From NCBI GenBank assembly GCA_017523005.1, contig JAFWXG010000085.1, positions 1 to 12,850 on the forward strand: DNA of 12,850 nucleotides, in the 5' to 3' direction. The position numbers and the translations under genes were made by a program. Numbering within the stretch: the stretch's first letter is position 1; each line of letters begins with the position of its first letter. The notes under the pieces were generated by a model. The model ran no database searches and was not told the origin of the DNA. It saw nothing but the letters and a program-made list of their open reading frames with translations. Origin of the DNA: Clostridia bacterium. Lineage in GTDB: Bacteria > Bacillota > Clostridia > RGIG6154. Positions 7,710-12,850 of the stretch are shown here, piece after piece.

Positions 7710-7802
7710 CTCCTGTCAGGCGCGCCAAACAAAACAACCCCCATTTAGCGGGGTTGTTTTGTTTGTATATTATAAAAAGGAGTCGAACCTTGAGAAAGCA
7801 CG
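7710..7802 (+). repeat. Direct repeat, copy 2 (tRNA 3' fragment without the tRNA body)
   Basis: Second copy of the 93-bp repeat, with one mismatch to 7506-7598. It begins with the same 18 nt of tRNA 3' end including CCA. The sequence before it is unrelated to a tRNA, so this is a fragment and not a second tRNA gene. It carries its own copy of the terminator and of the antisense T-arm 13-mer (7778-7790). Confidence 0.93.
7726..7765 (+). terminator. Duplicate of the tRNA-Arg terminator
   Basis: Identical to the 7522-7561 terminator: a 16-bp perfect stem (7726-7741 with 7750-7765) and an 8-nt loop. It lies within repeat copy 2 and may act as a backup terminator. Confidence 0.8.
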
Positions 7803-7804
7803 CT

Positions 7805-7832
7805 AAAAAAAGCACTCAAATTGAGTGCCTTT
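7805..7832 (-). terminator. Terminator of the serpin operon
   Basis: The stem GCACTC/GAGTGC (7812-7817 with 7823-7828), which can extend by two A-T pairs, is flanked by seven A's (7805-7811) and by T's. Read on the minus strand it follows the serpin stop by a few nt and ends in a T-run. The plus strand also has TTTTT after the stem, so it is probably bidirectional. Confidence 0.85.
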
Positions 7833-7835
7833 TTA

Positions 7836-9557
7836 TTATTCTACAAACGCATATTCGCCCATAAACAAAACTTCTTGGTTAAGCTTGTCATATATCACGA
7901 AAGAGAATGGTCGGTTAAACAATAAAGTCAACGGTTCAGGTGGCTTAGCAGACCCTGCCAATGCTACTGCGGTAACAGCTGCCGCCTCTGTGCCTTTTTC
8001 ATTCATGTTAATATATGTTTTGTGCAAAACTGACGAGATTTTCATGTTCCCTTTATCGAACATAAGATGAAAATCAGCATTATCTGAAAATGGTTTTATT
8101 ATGCCTATGCTGTGCAGAGCCGGTACCAAATTATTGCTGTACTCAATTTTAAATTTCGGTACAGATAAAGATATGTATTTTGAAGAAAATTCGGAGTTCT
8201 TTAATGTTGTTTCAGGACTGAAATCTTTATCAGAAATCATTAAGAACATACTTACATCTATATCCTTAAGTTTTTCAGTGTCCAAATAATTTCCTTGCTC
8301 GTCGAACACATCTTGCCTTGTTTGGTAGGGAAGTTCAACAATTTCAACGCCCTTATATTTTGCATAATTAAACCATGTTGTTTTGTTCATAAATTTTATT
8401 GCGTGGATTTTGTTATTCCTGTCAGTAAAATAGCCCTCTTTTGTAGCTTTCCCTCCAAACTCATTTACCCATTTGCCCCTGAAATAAACTGCATTTAAAA
8501 GCATGGCATAAAAGTTTTTGTTGCTGTTATCAACAATAGATGTAATTTTTTTGTTCGTTTTTTCTTTGACCCAATCGTTTATTTTAGAAACTGAATTACT
8601 GTTGTTCACAATTTCGGTATCTGCATTAAATATATCAAAAAGTGTTCTTTTAAAGTCAGGAGAAAACTTCTGGTCGGTATTGCTTTCATTTATAAACGCA
8701 GAGTTTGCAACATTTAATTTTAGTAATTCAGATTGTGAATATGTTTTTTGTAATTCTTTGATATACAAATTATACTCTTCTAAATCTGAAACACATAAAG
8801 CATCTAAAATTTCTTTTCTGGTTGTTCCTCCTGCGCCGTTTGCGGCCATCACAAGAGCTATTTTTACCGATAAAGGAGAGAATAAATAGTTTTTGTTGTC
8901 AGGCATTTCATTGTTTAACTTATCTGCAAAAGACAACTGAGTTGGTAATGCGGGTTTTATGTCTTCTTTATAATTTTCCAAAAGTCGAACCAAAATTGCC
9001 ATAGCTTCTGGTTCTGTAAGAGGTTTTTGTGGCGCGAAGAGATGGTCGCCGACTCCTTGCATAACTTGTCTGTTGCAGAGGTATTGGATTGAGTCTTCTG
9101 CCCAGTCAGACATTTGCCATGCGTCATCAAAAGTAAAATACATTTCTGTAGCAGGCAAAGGTCTTATTTTGTTTATTGTCCGTGTAATAATTACAGCCGC
9201 TTCTTCACGCGTAAGCTTGTCATTGGGACAGAATTTGTTTTCGCCCTTTCCTTTAACTATACCCATATTGCTAAGCGCAATTACTTTGTCATTTACAGTA
9301 TCATTAAAATTCACATCAGAGCCTGTAACAGCGGGAAGCGCGTCGCATTCAGCAAATAGATTATAAATAAGTTCACAAAACATTTCTCTTGAAATATTGT
9401 TGTAATAATTATAATTCCTTCCGCTTTCAAGGATGTTATTTTGTTTAGCAGATTCCATACTTTCCACTGCCCACAGTGCCGGAACTCCTGAAATGGTTAC
9501 AGATAATACAGAAAGAAATATTACAGTTACTAATAAAATACAAATAAATTTTTTCAT
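7836..9557 (-). CDS. Secreted SLH-domain serpin (serine protease inhibitor)
   Basis: 573-residue predicted cell-surface protease inhibitor. A signal peptide spans about 1-30 (MKKFICILLVTVIFL and on, ending near ALWA). The SLH region has a half repeat (about 55-72) and two fuller ones (about 83-131, with GIVKGKGENKFCPNDKLTREEA; about 141-196), which should bind secondary cell wall polymers. The serpin domain runs from about 206 to the end: SPLSVKIALVMAANGAGG (227-244), a NAVYFRGKW motif, the hinge EKGTEAAAVTAVALAG (520-535) and FNRPF (547-551). Serpins trap serine proteases irreversibly after cleavage of the reactive loop. The hinge is Ala-rich and fits an inhibitory serpin. By alignment to alpha-1-antitrypsin, cleavage should fall near G535-S536-A537, so small P1 residues suggest elastase- or subtilisin-like targets (inference). 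I chose the ATG at 9557 because GGAG lies 9 nt upstream; the ATG at 9566 abuts GGAG directly. Confidence 0.93.
   Translation of the reverse strand: MKKFICILLVTVIFLSVLSVTISGVPALWAVESMESAKQNNILESGRNYNYYNNISREMFCELIYNLFAECDALPAVTGSDVNFNDTVNDKVIALSNMGIVKGKGENKFCPNDKLTREEAAVIITRTINKIRPLPATEMYFTFDDAWQMSDWAEDSIQYLCNRQVMQGVGDHLFAPQKPLTEPEAMAILVRLLENYKEDIKPALPTQLSFADKLNNEMPDNKNYLFSPLSVKIALVMAANGAGGTTRKEILDALCVSDLEEYNLYIKELQKTYSQSELLKLNVANSAFINESNTDQKFSPDFKRTLFDIFNADTEIVNNSNSVSKINDWVKEKTNKKITSIVDNSNKNFYAMLLNAVYFRGKWVNEFGGKATKEGYFTDRNNKIHAIKFMNKTTWFNYAKYKGVEIVELPYQTRQDVFDEQGNYLDTEKLKDIDVSMFLMISDKDFSPETTLKNSEFSSKYISLSVPKFKIEYSNNLVPALHSIGIIKPFSDNADFHLMFDKGNMKISSVLHKTYINMNEKGTEAAAVTAVALAGSAKPPEPLTLLFNRPFSFVIYDKLNQEVLFMGEYAFVE
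7935..8000 (-). other. Serpin hinge and reactive centre loop
   Basis: This segment encodes residues 520-541 of the serpin (EKGTEAAAVTAVALAGSAKP and the following PE). The hinge matches the inhibitory consensus of small residues at P12-P9 (AAAV here). Aligning KPPE with the IPPE of alpha-1-antitrypsin places P1 at about S536. The loop between P1 and FNRPF is about three residues longer than in antitrypsin, so P1 is uncertain by a few residues. Confidence 0.6.
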
Positions 9558-9566
9558 ATTATTCAT

Positions 9567-9570
9567 CTCC
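9567..9570 (-). promoter_or_regulatory. Ribosome binding site of the serpin gene
   Basis: GGAG on the minus strand lies two bases after the lipoprotein stop. It is 9 nt from the ATG at 9557 and 0 nt from the in-frame ATG at 9566, which favours the former as the start. The short distance to the previous stop supports coupled translation. Confidence 0.6.
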
Positions 9571-9571
9571 G

Positions 9572-10363
9572 TTAAGAAATAGCCACACCGCCTACCTGAT
9601 AGTCTGACCATGTTCCGTTTTGTGGCCATGATGCTGTGCAATCTACATAAAACAAAGCTCCGAGTCCTGACCGCCATTTTGTTAAATCAAATTTTACAAC
9701 AGGCAGTCCGTGATAAATTTCGTTTTCATTCATGGAGTCTGCTATGGAGAATAAAACTCCGTCTTTCCAGTAAAGTTCGTCCTTTTTTATGTAGCCTTTA
9801 TTTGTTAATTCTTCAAAAGAGAGCTGTAATCCTTCTTTTTGATGTGAGTTTGCAAATATCCATGTGATAGCCGATTTTTCTCCGTCGGTTAAATTGCCTG
9901 GCGCATCTTTTAAGTTAACGCTTATATATTTTGTATCATGATTTAGAGCTGTATCTTCATTCCATATATCATTCATTGCTTTTAAATATAATCCTGCCAA
10001 GTCATAATATGTACCTGATGGATTTTTTTCAGTACCTCTGCTGTATGCTTCTATACAAGATACAGAACCCAATTTTGCGGGAAAGCTTTCCTCAATTCCA
10101 CCACTATAATGAATAGTTACAGGCATTCCGTCTTCTAAACAGTCAGCACTGTTCTTTTTTCCGTCTAAAAAGACAGGTATATTTTCTGTGCTTAAAATGT
10201 ATACATCATAAGTGCTTTCGCCTGCGAGTATCAAATTTCCGCTTTCTGCACCGTCTACGATTCTGACAAAGGCAGTATTATCGCCTTTTTGTATTTCTTC
10301 GGGAGAATTACACCCCGTAAGAAACATAAAAACAAAACACAACAAAATAAATATCTTTTTCAT
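9572..10363 (-). CDS. Lipoprotein with YobA/DUF3221-like N-terminal domain
   Basis: 263-residue predicted lipoprotein. The signal peptide MKKIFILLCFVFMFLTGC has a lipobox (LTGC) with the lipidated Cys at 18. Residues about 28-107 look like a small beta-barrel domain similar to the YobA/DUF3221 family (GMPVTIHYSGGIEESFPAKL at 79-98, then IEAY); this is a resemblance I recognise but cannot verify. Residues about 115-263 form a second conserved-looking domain with YISVNLKDAPGNLTDGEKSA (146-165), a TNKGYIKKDELYWKDG stretch (187-202) and WRSGLGALFYVDCTASWP (230-247); I know no function for it. The start has AAAGGGG upstream in the leader. The stop is 14 nt from the serpin ATG, so the two genes form an operon. 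A role related to the serpin is inferred from position only. Confidence 0.82.
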   Translation of the reverse strand: MKKIFILLCFVFMFLTGCNSPEEIQKGDNTAFVRIVDGAESGNLILAGESTYDVYILSTENIPVFLDGKKNSADCLEDGMPVTIHYSGGIEESFPAKLGSVSCIEAYSRGTEKNPSGTYYDLAGLYLKAMNDIWNEDTALNHDTKYISVNLKDAPGNLTDGEKSAITWIFANSHQKEGLQLSFEELTNKGYIKKDELYWKDGVLFSIADSMNENEIYHGLPVVKFDLTKWRSGLGALFYVDCTASWPQNGTWSDYQVGGVAIS

Positions 10364-10382
10364 TATAACACCCCTTTCATCT

Positions 10383-10388
10383 ATAATA
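10383..10388 (-). promoter_or_regulatory. Possible -10 box for the lipoprotein-serpin operon
   Basis: TATTAT on the minus strand lies 19 nt upstream of the lipoprotein ATG. No good -35 box sits 16-18 nt further up; the nearest (TTGCAA) would need a 20-nt spacer. A promoter is expected here because a terminator ends the preceding gene, but the exact site is uncertain. Confidence 0.25.
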
Positions 10389-10412
10389 CTTTTTAAATTT
10401 ACCAAAAGTTGC

Positions 10413-10442
10413 AAAAAAAGTCCGGAATTTATTCCGGACTTT
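10413..10442 (-). terminator. Terminator formed around the stop codon of the propeller gene
   Basis: On the minus strand an 11-bp perfect stem (10442-10432 with 10427-10417) closes a 4-nt loop and is followed by a seven-T run (10419-10413). The last codons of the upstream gene (the SPE tail) form the left arm, and the TAA stop (10431-10429) lies in the loop. It should separate this gene from the lipoprotein-serpin operon, though translating ribosomes could weaken it. Confidence 0.85.
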
Positions 10443-11481
10443 CATCTTTATTTTCAAAAGGAGCAGAACTTCCAACATACTTTTCAATTTCAAATGGTTG
10501 TTGTTTTGGAATGACGGGAAGAGAAAAATCTATTCCATTTAATTTTTCGCCAATAATTGATGCATCAAAGCGGTCGGGACGAATTTCCGTGCCGTATATT
10601 TCATTTGTATATATTCCGTAATTACTTAAGTTTTCAGGACAAGAAATTTTAAACAGACTATGCGCCGAAAAACTGCCTGGAAAATAATATGTAGGCTTTA
10701 AAAATCCTTCATCGGGCTTTTCGGAATATGTTTTAAGAAGCCTTCCGCCCAGACGGAACAGAATATAGAATTTCTCATAATAAAATACTACAGGTTTGGG
10801 GTTGACTGAAATTCCGCACATCAGCTCCTGAACACCCGAATTGTTTCCGTAGCATACAGAATAATCATGTTTTACCTGTGAGCAGTATGTAAAATGAGTT
10901 TTGTTTTCAGTATCTGAAATAGCACAAAGATAAACAATATCGCCAAAAACCTCTGCAAGCGGTAAGAAGTTACACCAGCTTTTGTTTGCCCAGTTATATA
11001 TTTTTTCTCCCAGACTTTCTTTTTTATAAAGACAATGAAGATTGAAATTATTATCAGCAAAAACTGTGAAGATAAATGGTTCATCTGACTGTTCAATAAC
11101 ATTAGGAGTATCTTCATTATTTAAAATATGATGTATAAGCATATACTTGCTTCCGTGTTTTATAGTATAAAAGGCGTTAAGCCAGCCATTTATTATAATG
11201 GTTTGAAATTGTTTTTTATAAGGAACTAAGCTTTTTGACTCAAAAATACATTGTCTTGTCCATTTTTTGTTGTCGAACAGAAATAACCAGATTGAGTTTT
11301 TGTCGTCCTGACACAAAAGATAAATTGAACTGTCAGTGTCGCAGGCAACAGAAAAATCTTCTAATCCGCTTTCGAATAAAATCATTGGAGTTATTCCGTT
11401 TGGTTCGTAAAAACAAATGCCTAAATGGGAATCATAATAGAATTTCCACATTCCTTTTTTTGTGTAAACAACATGCTTCAT
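10429..11481 (-). CDS. Probable beta-propeller protein of unknown function, likely sporulation-expressed
   Basis: 350-residue protein that I do not recognise as a named family. It has no signal peptide or membrane segment, so it should be cytoplasmic. The sequence is almost all short beta-type segments with repeated patterns of about 45-50 residues (SSIYLLCQDDKNSIWLFLFD; KYMLIHHILNNE; FNLHCLYKKES; THFTYCSQVKHD), many ending in aromatic residues. This fits a beta-propeller, but the repeats are too weak for me to count blades. The C-terminal tail is acidic and disordered-looking (ENKDESPE). AAGGAG precedes the ATG by a good distance. A near-perfect sigma-E type promoter lies 34 nt upstream of the start codon, so expression in the mother cell during sporulation is likely. 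The gene has its own terminator and is probably monocistronic. Confidence 0.7.
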   Translation of the reverse strand: MKHVVYTKKGMWKFYYDSHLGICFYEPNGITPMILFESGLEDFSVACDTDSSIYLLCQDDKNSIWLFLFDNKKWTRQCIFESKSLVPYKKQFQTIIINGWLNAFYTIKHGSKYMLIHHILNNEDTPNVIEQSDEPFIFTVFADNNFNLHCLYKKESLGEKIYNWANKSWCNFLPLAEVFGDIVYLCAISDTENKTHFTYCSQVKHDYSVCYGNNSGVQELMCGISVNPKPVVFYYEKFYILFRLGGRLLKTYSEKPDEGFLKPTYYFPGSFSAHSLFKISCPENLSNYGIYTNEIYGTEIRPDRFDASIIGEKLNGIDFSLPVIPKQQPFEIEKYVGSSAPFENKDESPE

Positions 11482-11514
11482 ATTTTTCTCTCCTTATCCT
11501 TTGAGATTTAATTC

Positions 11515-11541
11515 ATTGTATGCTTTCCGACTAAAGAATAT
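11515..11541 (-). promoter_or_regulatory. Sigma-E-type sporulation promoter
   Basis: On the minus strand ATATT (11541-11537) is followed by a 14-nt spacer and CATACAAT (11522-11515). This matches the Bacillus/Clostridium sigma-E consensus in both boxes and in spacing. The predicted transcript starts near 11508, leaving a leader of about 27 nt that contains the AAGGAG site of the 11481 gene. Confidence 0.72.
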
Positions 11542-11577
11542 TCAATAAAATAAATGACACAAAGTTAATTTATGTAA

Positions 11578-11586
11578 CATAGTATG
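11578..11586 (+). promoter_or_regulatory. Possible sporulation-type -10 box for the Cys-rich protein gene
   Basis: CATAGTATG resembles the -10 boxes used by sigma-K, sigma-G or sigma-E (CATA with a following TA-like pair). An AC at 11559-11560, 17 nt upstream, would fit the short sigma-K -35 element. The match is partial, and no better sigma-A promoter is visible in the gap. Confidence 0.3.
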
Positions 11587-11611
11587 TAATGGGGAAGCCC
11601 ATAAAAAGAAT

Positions 11612-11617
11612 AGGAGG
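11612..11617 (+). promoter_or_regulatory. Ribosome binding site of the Cys-rich protein gene
   Basis: AGGAGG, a perfect Shine-Dalgarno core, lies 9 nt before the ATG at 11627 and suggests strong translation. Confidence 0.8.
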
Positions 11618-11626
11618 AAATAATAT

Positions 11627-12490
11627 ATGGCAAGAGAAGTAGTGCCGGGTCCTATTTCCGGCAGCGGCAACTGTGTTCGTGAAGCGGTTTGTATTCATAC
11701 AGATAAGGTGTATGATTCCTGCCGTGATAAAGAATGCTTGGAAGATTTAAGAGTATATCTTGGAAGAGAAGGACAGGAGCTTATTGATAATGCACAGTCT
11801 GTTAAAATCAGCGGTGCACAGATTATCTATGTATCTCAGGATGTAGAACCGGTACCATTCAATTCAGGATATTATACAGTAGACATTCGCTTTTTCTTTA
11901 AGGTTACATTAGAAGTTTATTGCGGACTTATGAAGAGTAAAAGAGTGGAAGGTCTTGCTGTTTATGACAAGAAAGTAGTACTTTTCGGTTCTGAAGGTAA
12001 ATCAAAGATTTTCCGTTCTGATTATCGTTATGACGAAATGGATCCACAGCAGTTAATGCGTACAAATTTACCACAGGCTGTAGTAGAAGTGGTAGACCCG
12101 ATTGCATTGTCAGCAAGGATAGCAGAACGCAGAGCGTGTGGTTCATGCTGCAGCAATCAGTATGACATTTCAGGTGCACCTGATTTCATTTGCAGATGCT
12201 TTGATGATGTATTTGCATCTCCTGAATGTGAAAGAATTGTGCTTGTTACACTTGGTTTGTTCTCAATCGTAAAATTAGAAAGAAATGTTCAGTTGCTCAT
12301 TCCTGTGTATGATTTCTGTGTACCGCAGAATGAATGTGTAGGTACATCTTCAGAAAATCCATGCGAATTGTTTGAACGCATAGAATTCCCCGTTGACGAA
12401 TTCTATCCGCCTCAAAAACATGATTTTGTAAGCAACGACGCAGGGTTTGATAATTCCGACAATAATTGCAACAGTAATTGCAGACACTAA
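11627..12490 (+). CDS. Cys-rich conserved clostridial protein of unknown function
   Basis: 287 residues, 16 of them Cys (about 5.6 percent), with no signal peptide or membrane helix. Cysteines fall in groups: 16, 22, 32, 37; 99; 171, 174, 175; 189, 191, 201; 231, 237, 246; and 281, 285 in a short Asn/Asp-rich tail ending NCRH. The N-terminal part CIHTDKVYDSCRDKECLEDL (22-41) looks strongly conserved; I have the impression of similar clostridial hypotheticals, unverified. The middle (about 55-165) is beta-rich. In the cytoplasm such Cys content suggests metal binding or a spore-coat protein that becomes cross-linked. The sporulation idea rests on the neighbouring sigma-E promoter and a weak -10 box of its own. 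The gene is monocistronic, with a strong terminator. Confidence 0.8.
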   Translation: MAREVVPGPISGSGNCVREAVCIHTDKVYDSCRDKECLEDLRVYLGREGQELIDNAQSVKISGAQIIYVSQDVEPVPFNSGYYTVDIRFFFKVTLEVYCGLMKSKRVEGLAVYDKKVVLFGSEGKSKIFRSDYRYDEMDPQQLMRTNLPQAVVEVVDPIALSARIAERRACGSCCSNQYDISGAPDFICRCFDDVFASPECERIVLVTLGLFSIVKLERNVQLLIPVYDFCVPQNECVGTSSENPCELFERIEFPVDEFYPPQKHDFVSNDAGFDNSDNNCNSNCRH

Positions 12491-12492
12491 AT

Positions 12493-12525
12493 AAAAAACC
12501 CCCTTTTTTAAGGGGGAGTTTTTTT
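12493..12525 (+). terminator. Bidirectional terminator between convergent genes
   Basis: The stem CCCCCTT (12499-12505) pairs with AAGGGGG (12510-12516) around a TTTT loop. It is flanked by A's on the left and an eight-base T-run on the right. On the plus strand it ends the Cys-rich gene; on the minus strand GGGGG followed by TTTTTT ends the SPFH gene, whose stop lies at 12524-12526. Confidence 0.9.
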
Positions 12526-12850
12526 ATTCTTCTATAATACCTTTTAAAGAAGATGCAAGACCTGCAAGACCTTGAATTTCAGACGGAATAATAATTTTTG
12601 TTGCCTTTCCGTCTGCAACTTTTTCAAATGCCTCTAAGCTTTTTAGAGTTATAACCTGTTTTGTAGGTTTAGACTCGTTTAATTTCATTAAGCCTTCAGC
12701 TGTTGCTGTTTGTACCTTTAAAATAGCTTCTGCCTGACCCTCGGCTTCGCGGATTGCAGCCTCTTTCTTTGCTTCTGCTGCTAAGATAGCTGACGCTTTT
12801 TCCGCTTCTGCAGCTAATATTGCAGCTTCTTTTTCACCTTCTGCAACTAA
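12524..12850 (-). CDS. SPFH/Band 7 (stomatin-like) protein, C-terminal part
   Basis: An open minus-strand frame enters from the right edge and ends at TAA (12526-12524), giving 108 residues without a start. The first half is an Ala/Glu/Lys-rich helix with repeats of about 11-12 residues (EKEAAILAAEAEKASAILAA, then EAKKEAAIREAEGQAEAIL), typical of the coiled coil after the SPFH domain. The end has the pattern LMKLNESKPTKQVITLKSLE, then FEKVADGKATKIIIPSE and a short hydrophobic C-terminal stretch, as in stomatin/QmcA-like proteins. These form ring- or cage-like oligomers at the membrane and affect membrane domains and proteases. The SPFH domain itself lies outside the window, so the subfamily is not settled. 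Confidence 0.88.
   Translation of the reverse strand, partial: LVAEGEKEAAILAAEAEKASAILAAEAKKEAAIREAEGQAEAILKVQTATAEGLMKLNESKPTKQVITLKSLEAFEKVADGKATKIIIPSEIQGLAGLASSLKGIIEE

Noticed and set aside
7710..7727. A second tRNA-Arg gene
   Set aside because: Only the last 18 nt are present; the upstream sequence cannot form the D, anticodon or acceptor 5' arms.
7506..7802. CRISPR array
   Set aside because: Only two long repeats occur at one interval, with terminators inside them; there is no series of short repeats and spacers.
7541..7864. Several short open frames on both strands across the repeats (for example 7673-7864 plus, 7541-7744 minus, 7630-7815 minus)
   Set aside because: They read through terminators and repeat DNA, lack ribosome binding sites and overlap each other. 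Their similarity to one another comes from the direct repeat.
8518..8889. 123-residue plus-strand open frame within the serpin gene
   Set aside because: It lies antisense to a well-supported serpin domain and has no ribosome binding site or recognisable content.
9558..9677. Longer serpin start at 9677 (40 extra residues)
   Set aside because: The extra part overlaps the lipoprotein gene, is basic and not signal-like, and lacks a ribosome binding site. The MKKF start gives a proper signal peptide with GGAG upstream.
10364..10414. Longer lipoprotein start at 10414 (17 extra residues)
   Set aside because: The extension would start next to the terminator T-run and would bury the lipoprotein signal peptide. 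AAAGGGG precedes the ATG at 10363.
7836..12490. Genomic island inserted at tRNA-Arg carrying the serpin operon
   Set aside because: No integrase gene is visible, and no further tRNA-end repeat lies right of 7802 in this window. The repeat encloses only non-coding DNA, so an island boundary cannot be supported here.
12700..12840. Short DNA repeats rich in GCTTCTGC-like motifs at the right edge
   Set aside because: They are explained by the Ala/Glu/Lys heptad-like coding repeats of the SPFH protein coiled coil on the minus strand.

Overview
The window looks like a chromosomal segment of a low-GC, spore-forming Clostridia bacterium (Firmicutes/Bacillota). The reasons are AT-rich coding sequence, strong AGGAGG-type ribosome binding sites, a Cys-rich clostridial-type HisRS, an SLH-domain surface protein, and a promoter matching the sporulation sigma-E consensus. 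I cannot name a genus from sequence alone.

Layout. (1) 1-3275, plus strand: the tail of a membrane protein, then hisS and aspS, each overlapping the gene before it by 8 nt, closed by a hairpin terminator. (2) 3313-7410, plus strand: a tight four-gene transporter operon (ATPase, ABC-2 permease, GldG-like auxiliary protein, tandem-DUF4340 membrane protein) with overlapping or closely spaced genes. (3) 7415-7832: a gene-poor stretch with a hairpin, a complete tRNA-Arg(CCG), a strong terminator, and a repeat structure in which the last 18 nt of the tRNA plus its terminator and downstream DNA reappear 204 bp further on. (4) 7836-10363, minus strand: a lipoprotein gene followed by a secreted SLH-serpin gene. 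(5) 10429-11481, minus strand: a likely beta-propeller protein with its own sigma-E-like promoter and a terminator built around its stop codon. (6) 11627-12490, plus strand: a Cys-rich protein of unknown function, divergent from the propeller gene. (7) 12524-12850, minus strand: the C-terminal end of an SPFH/Band 7 (stomatin-like) protein that runs off the window.

How the parts work together. hisS-aspS is housekeeping translation. The Gld-type operon probably makes one membrane complex: ATPase and permease, plus two proteins with mostly extracytoplasmic domains; its substrate is unknown. The serpin is predicted to sit at the cell surface and trap serine proteases of elastase or subtilisin type; its partner lipoprotein is uncharacterised. 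The divergent pair at 10429-12490 is probably expressed during sporulation, an inference from one very good promoter match and one weak one.

The most unusual features are the tRNA-Arg 3'-end/terminator duplication with its hairpin-rich core and antisense T-arm copies, the surface-anchored serpin operon, and the sporulation-type promoter. None of these proves a new system. The tRNA-linked repeat is the least explained structure here.
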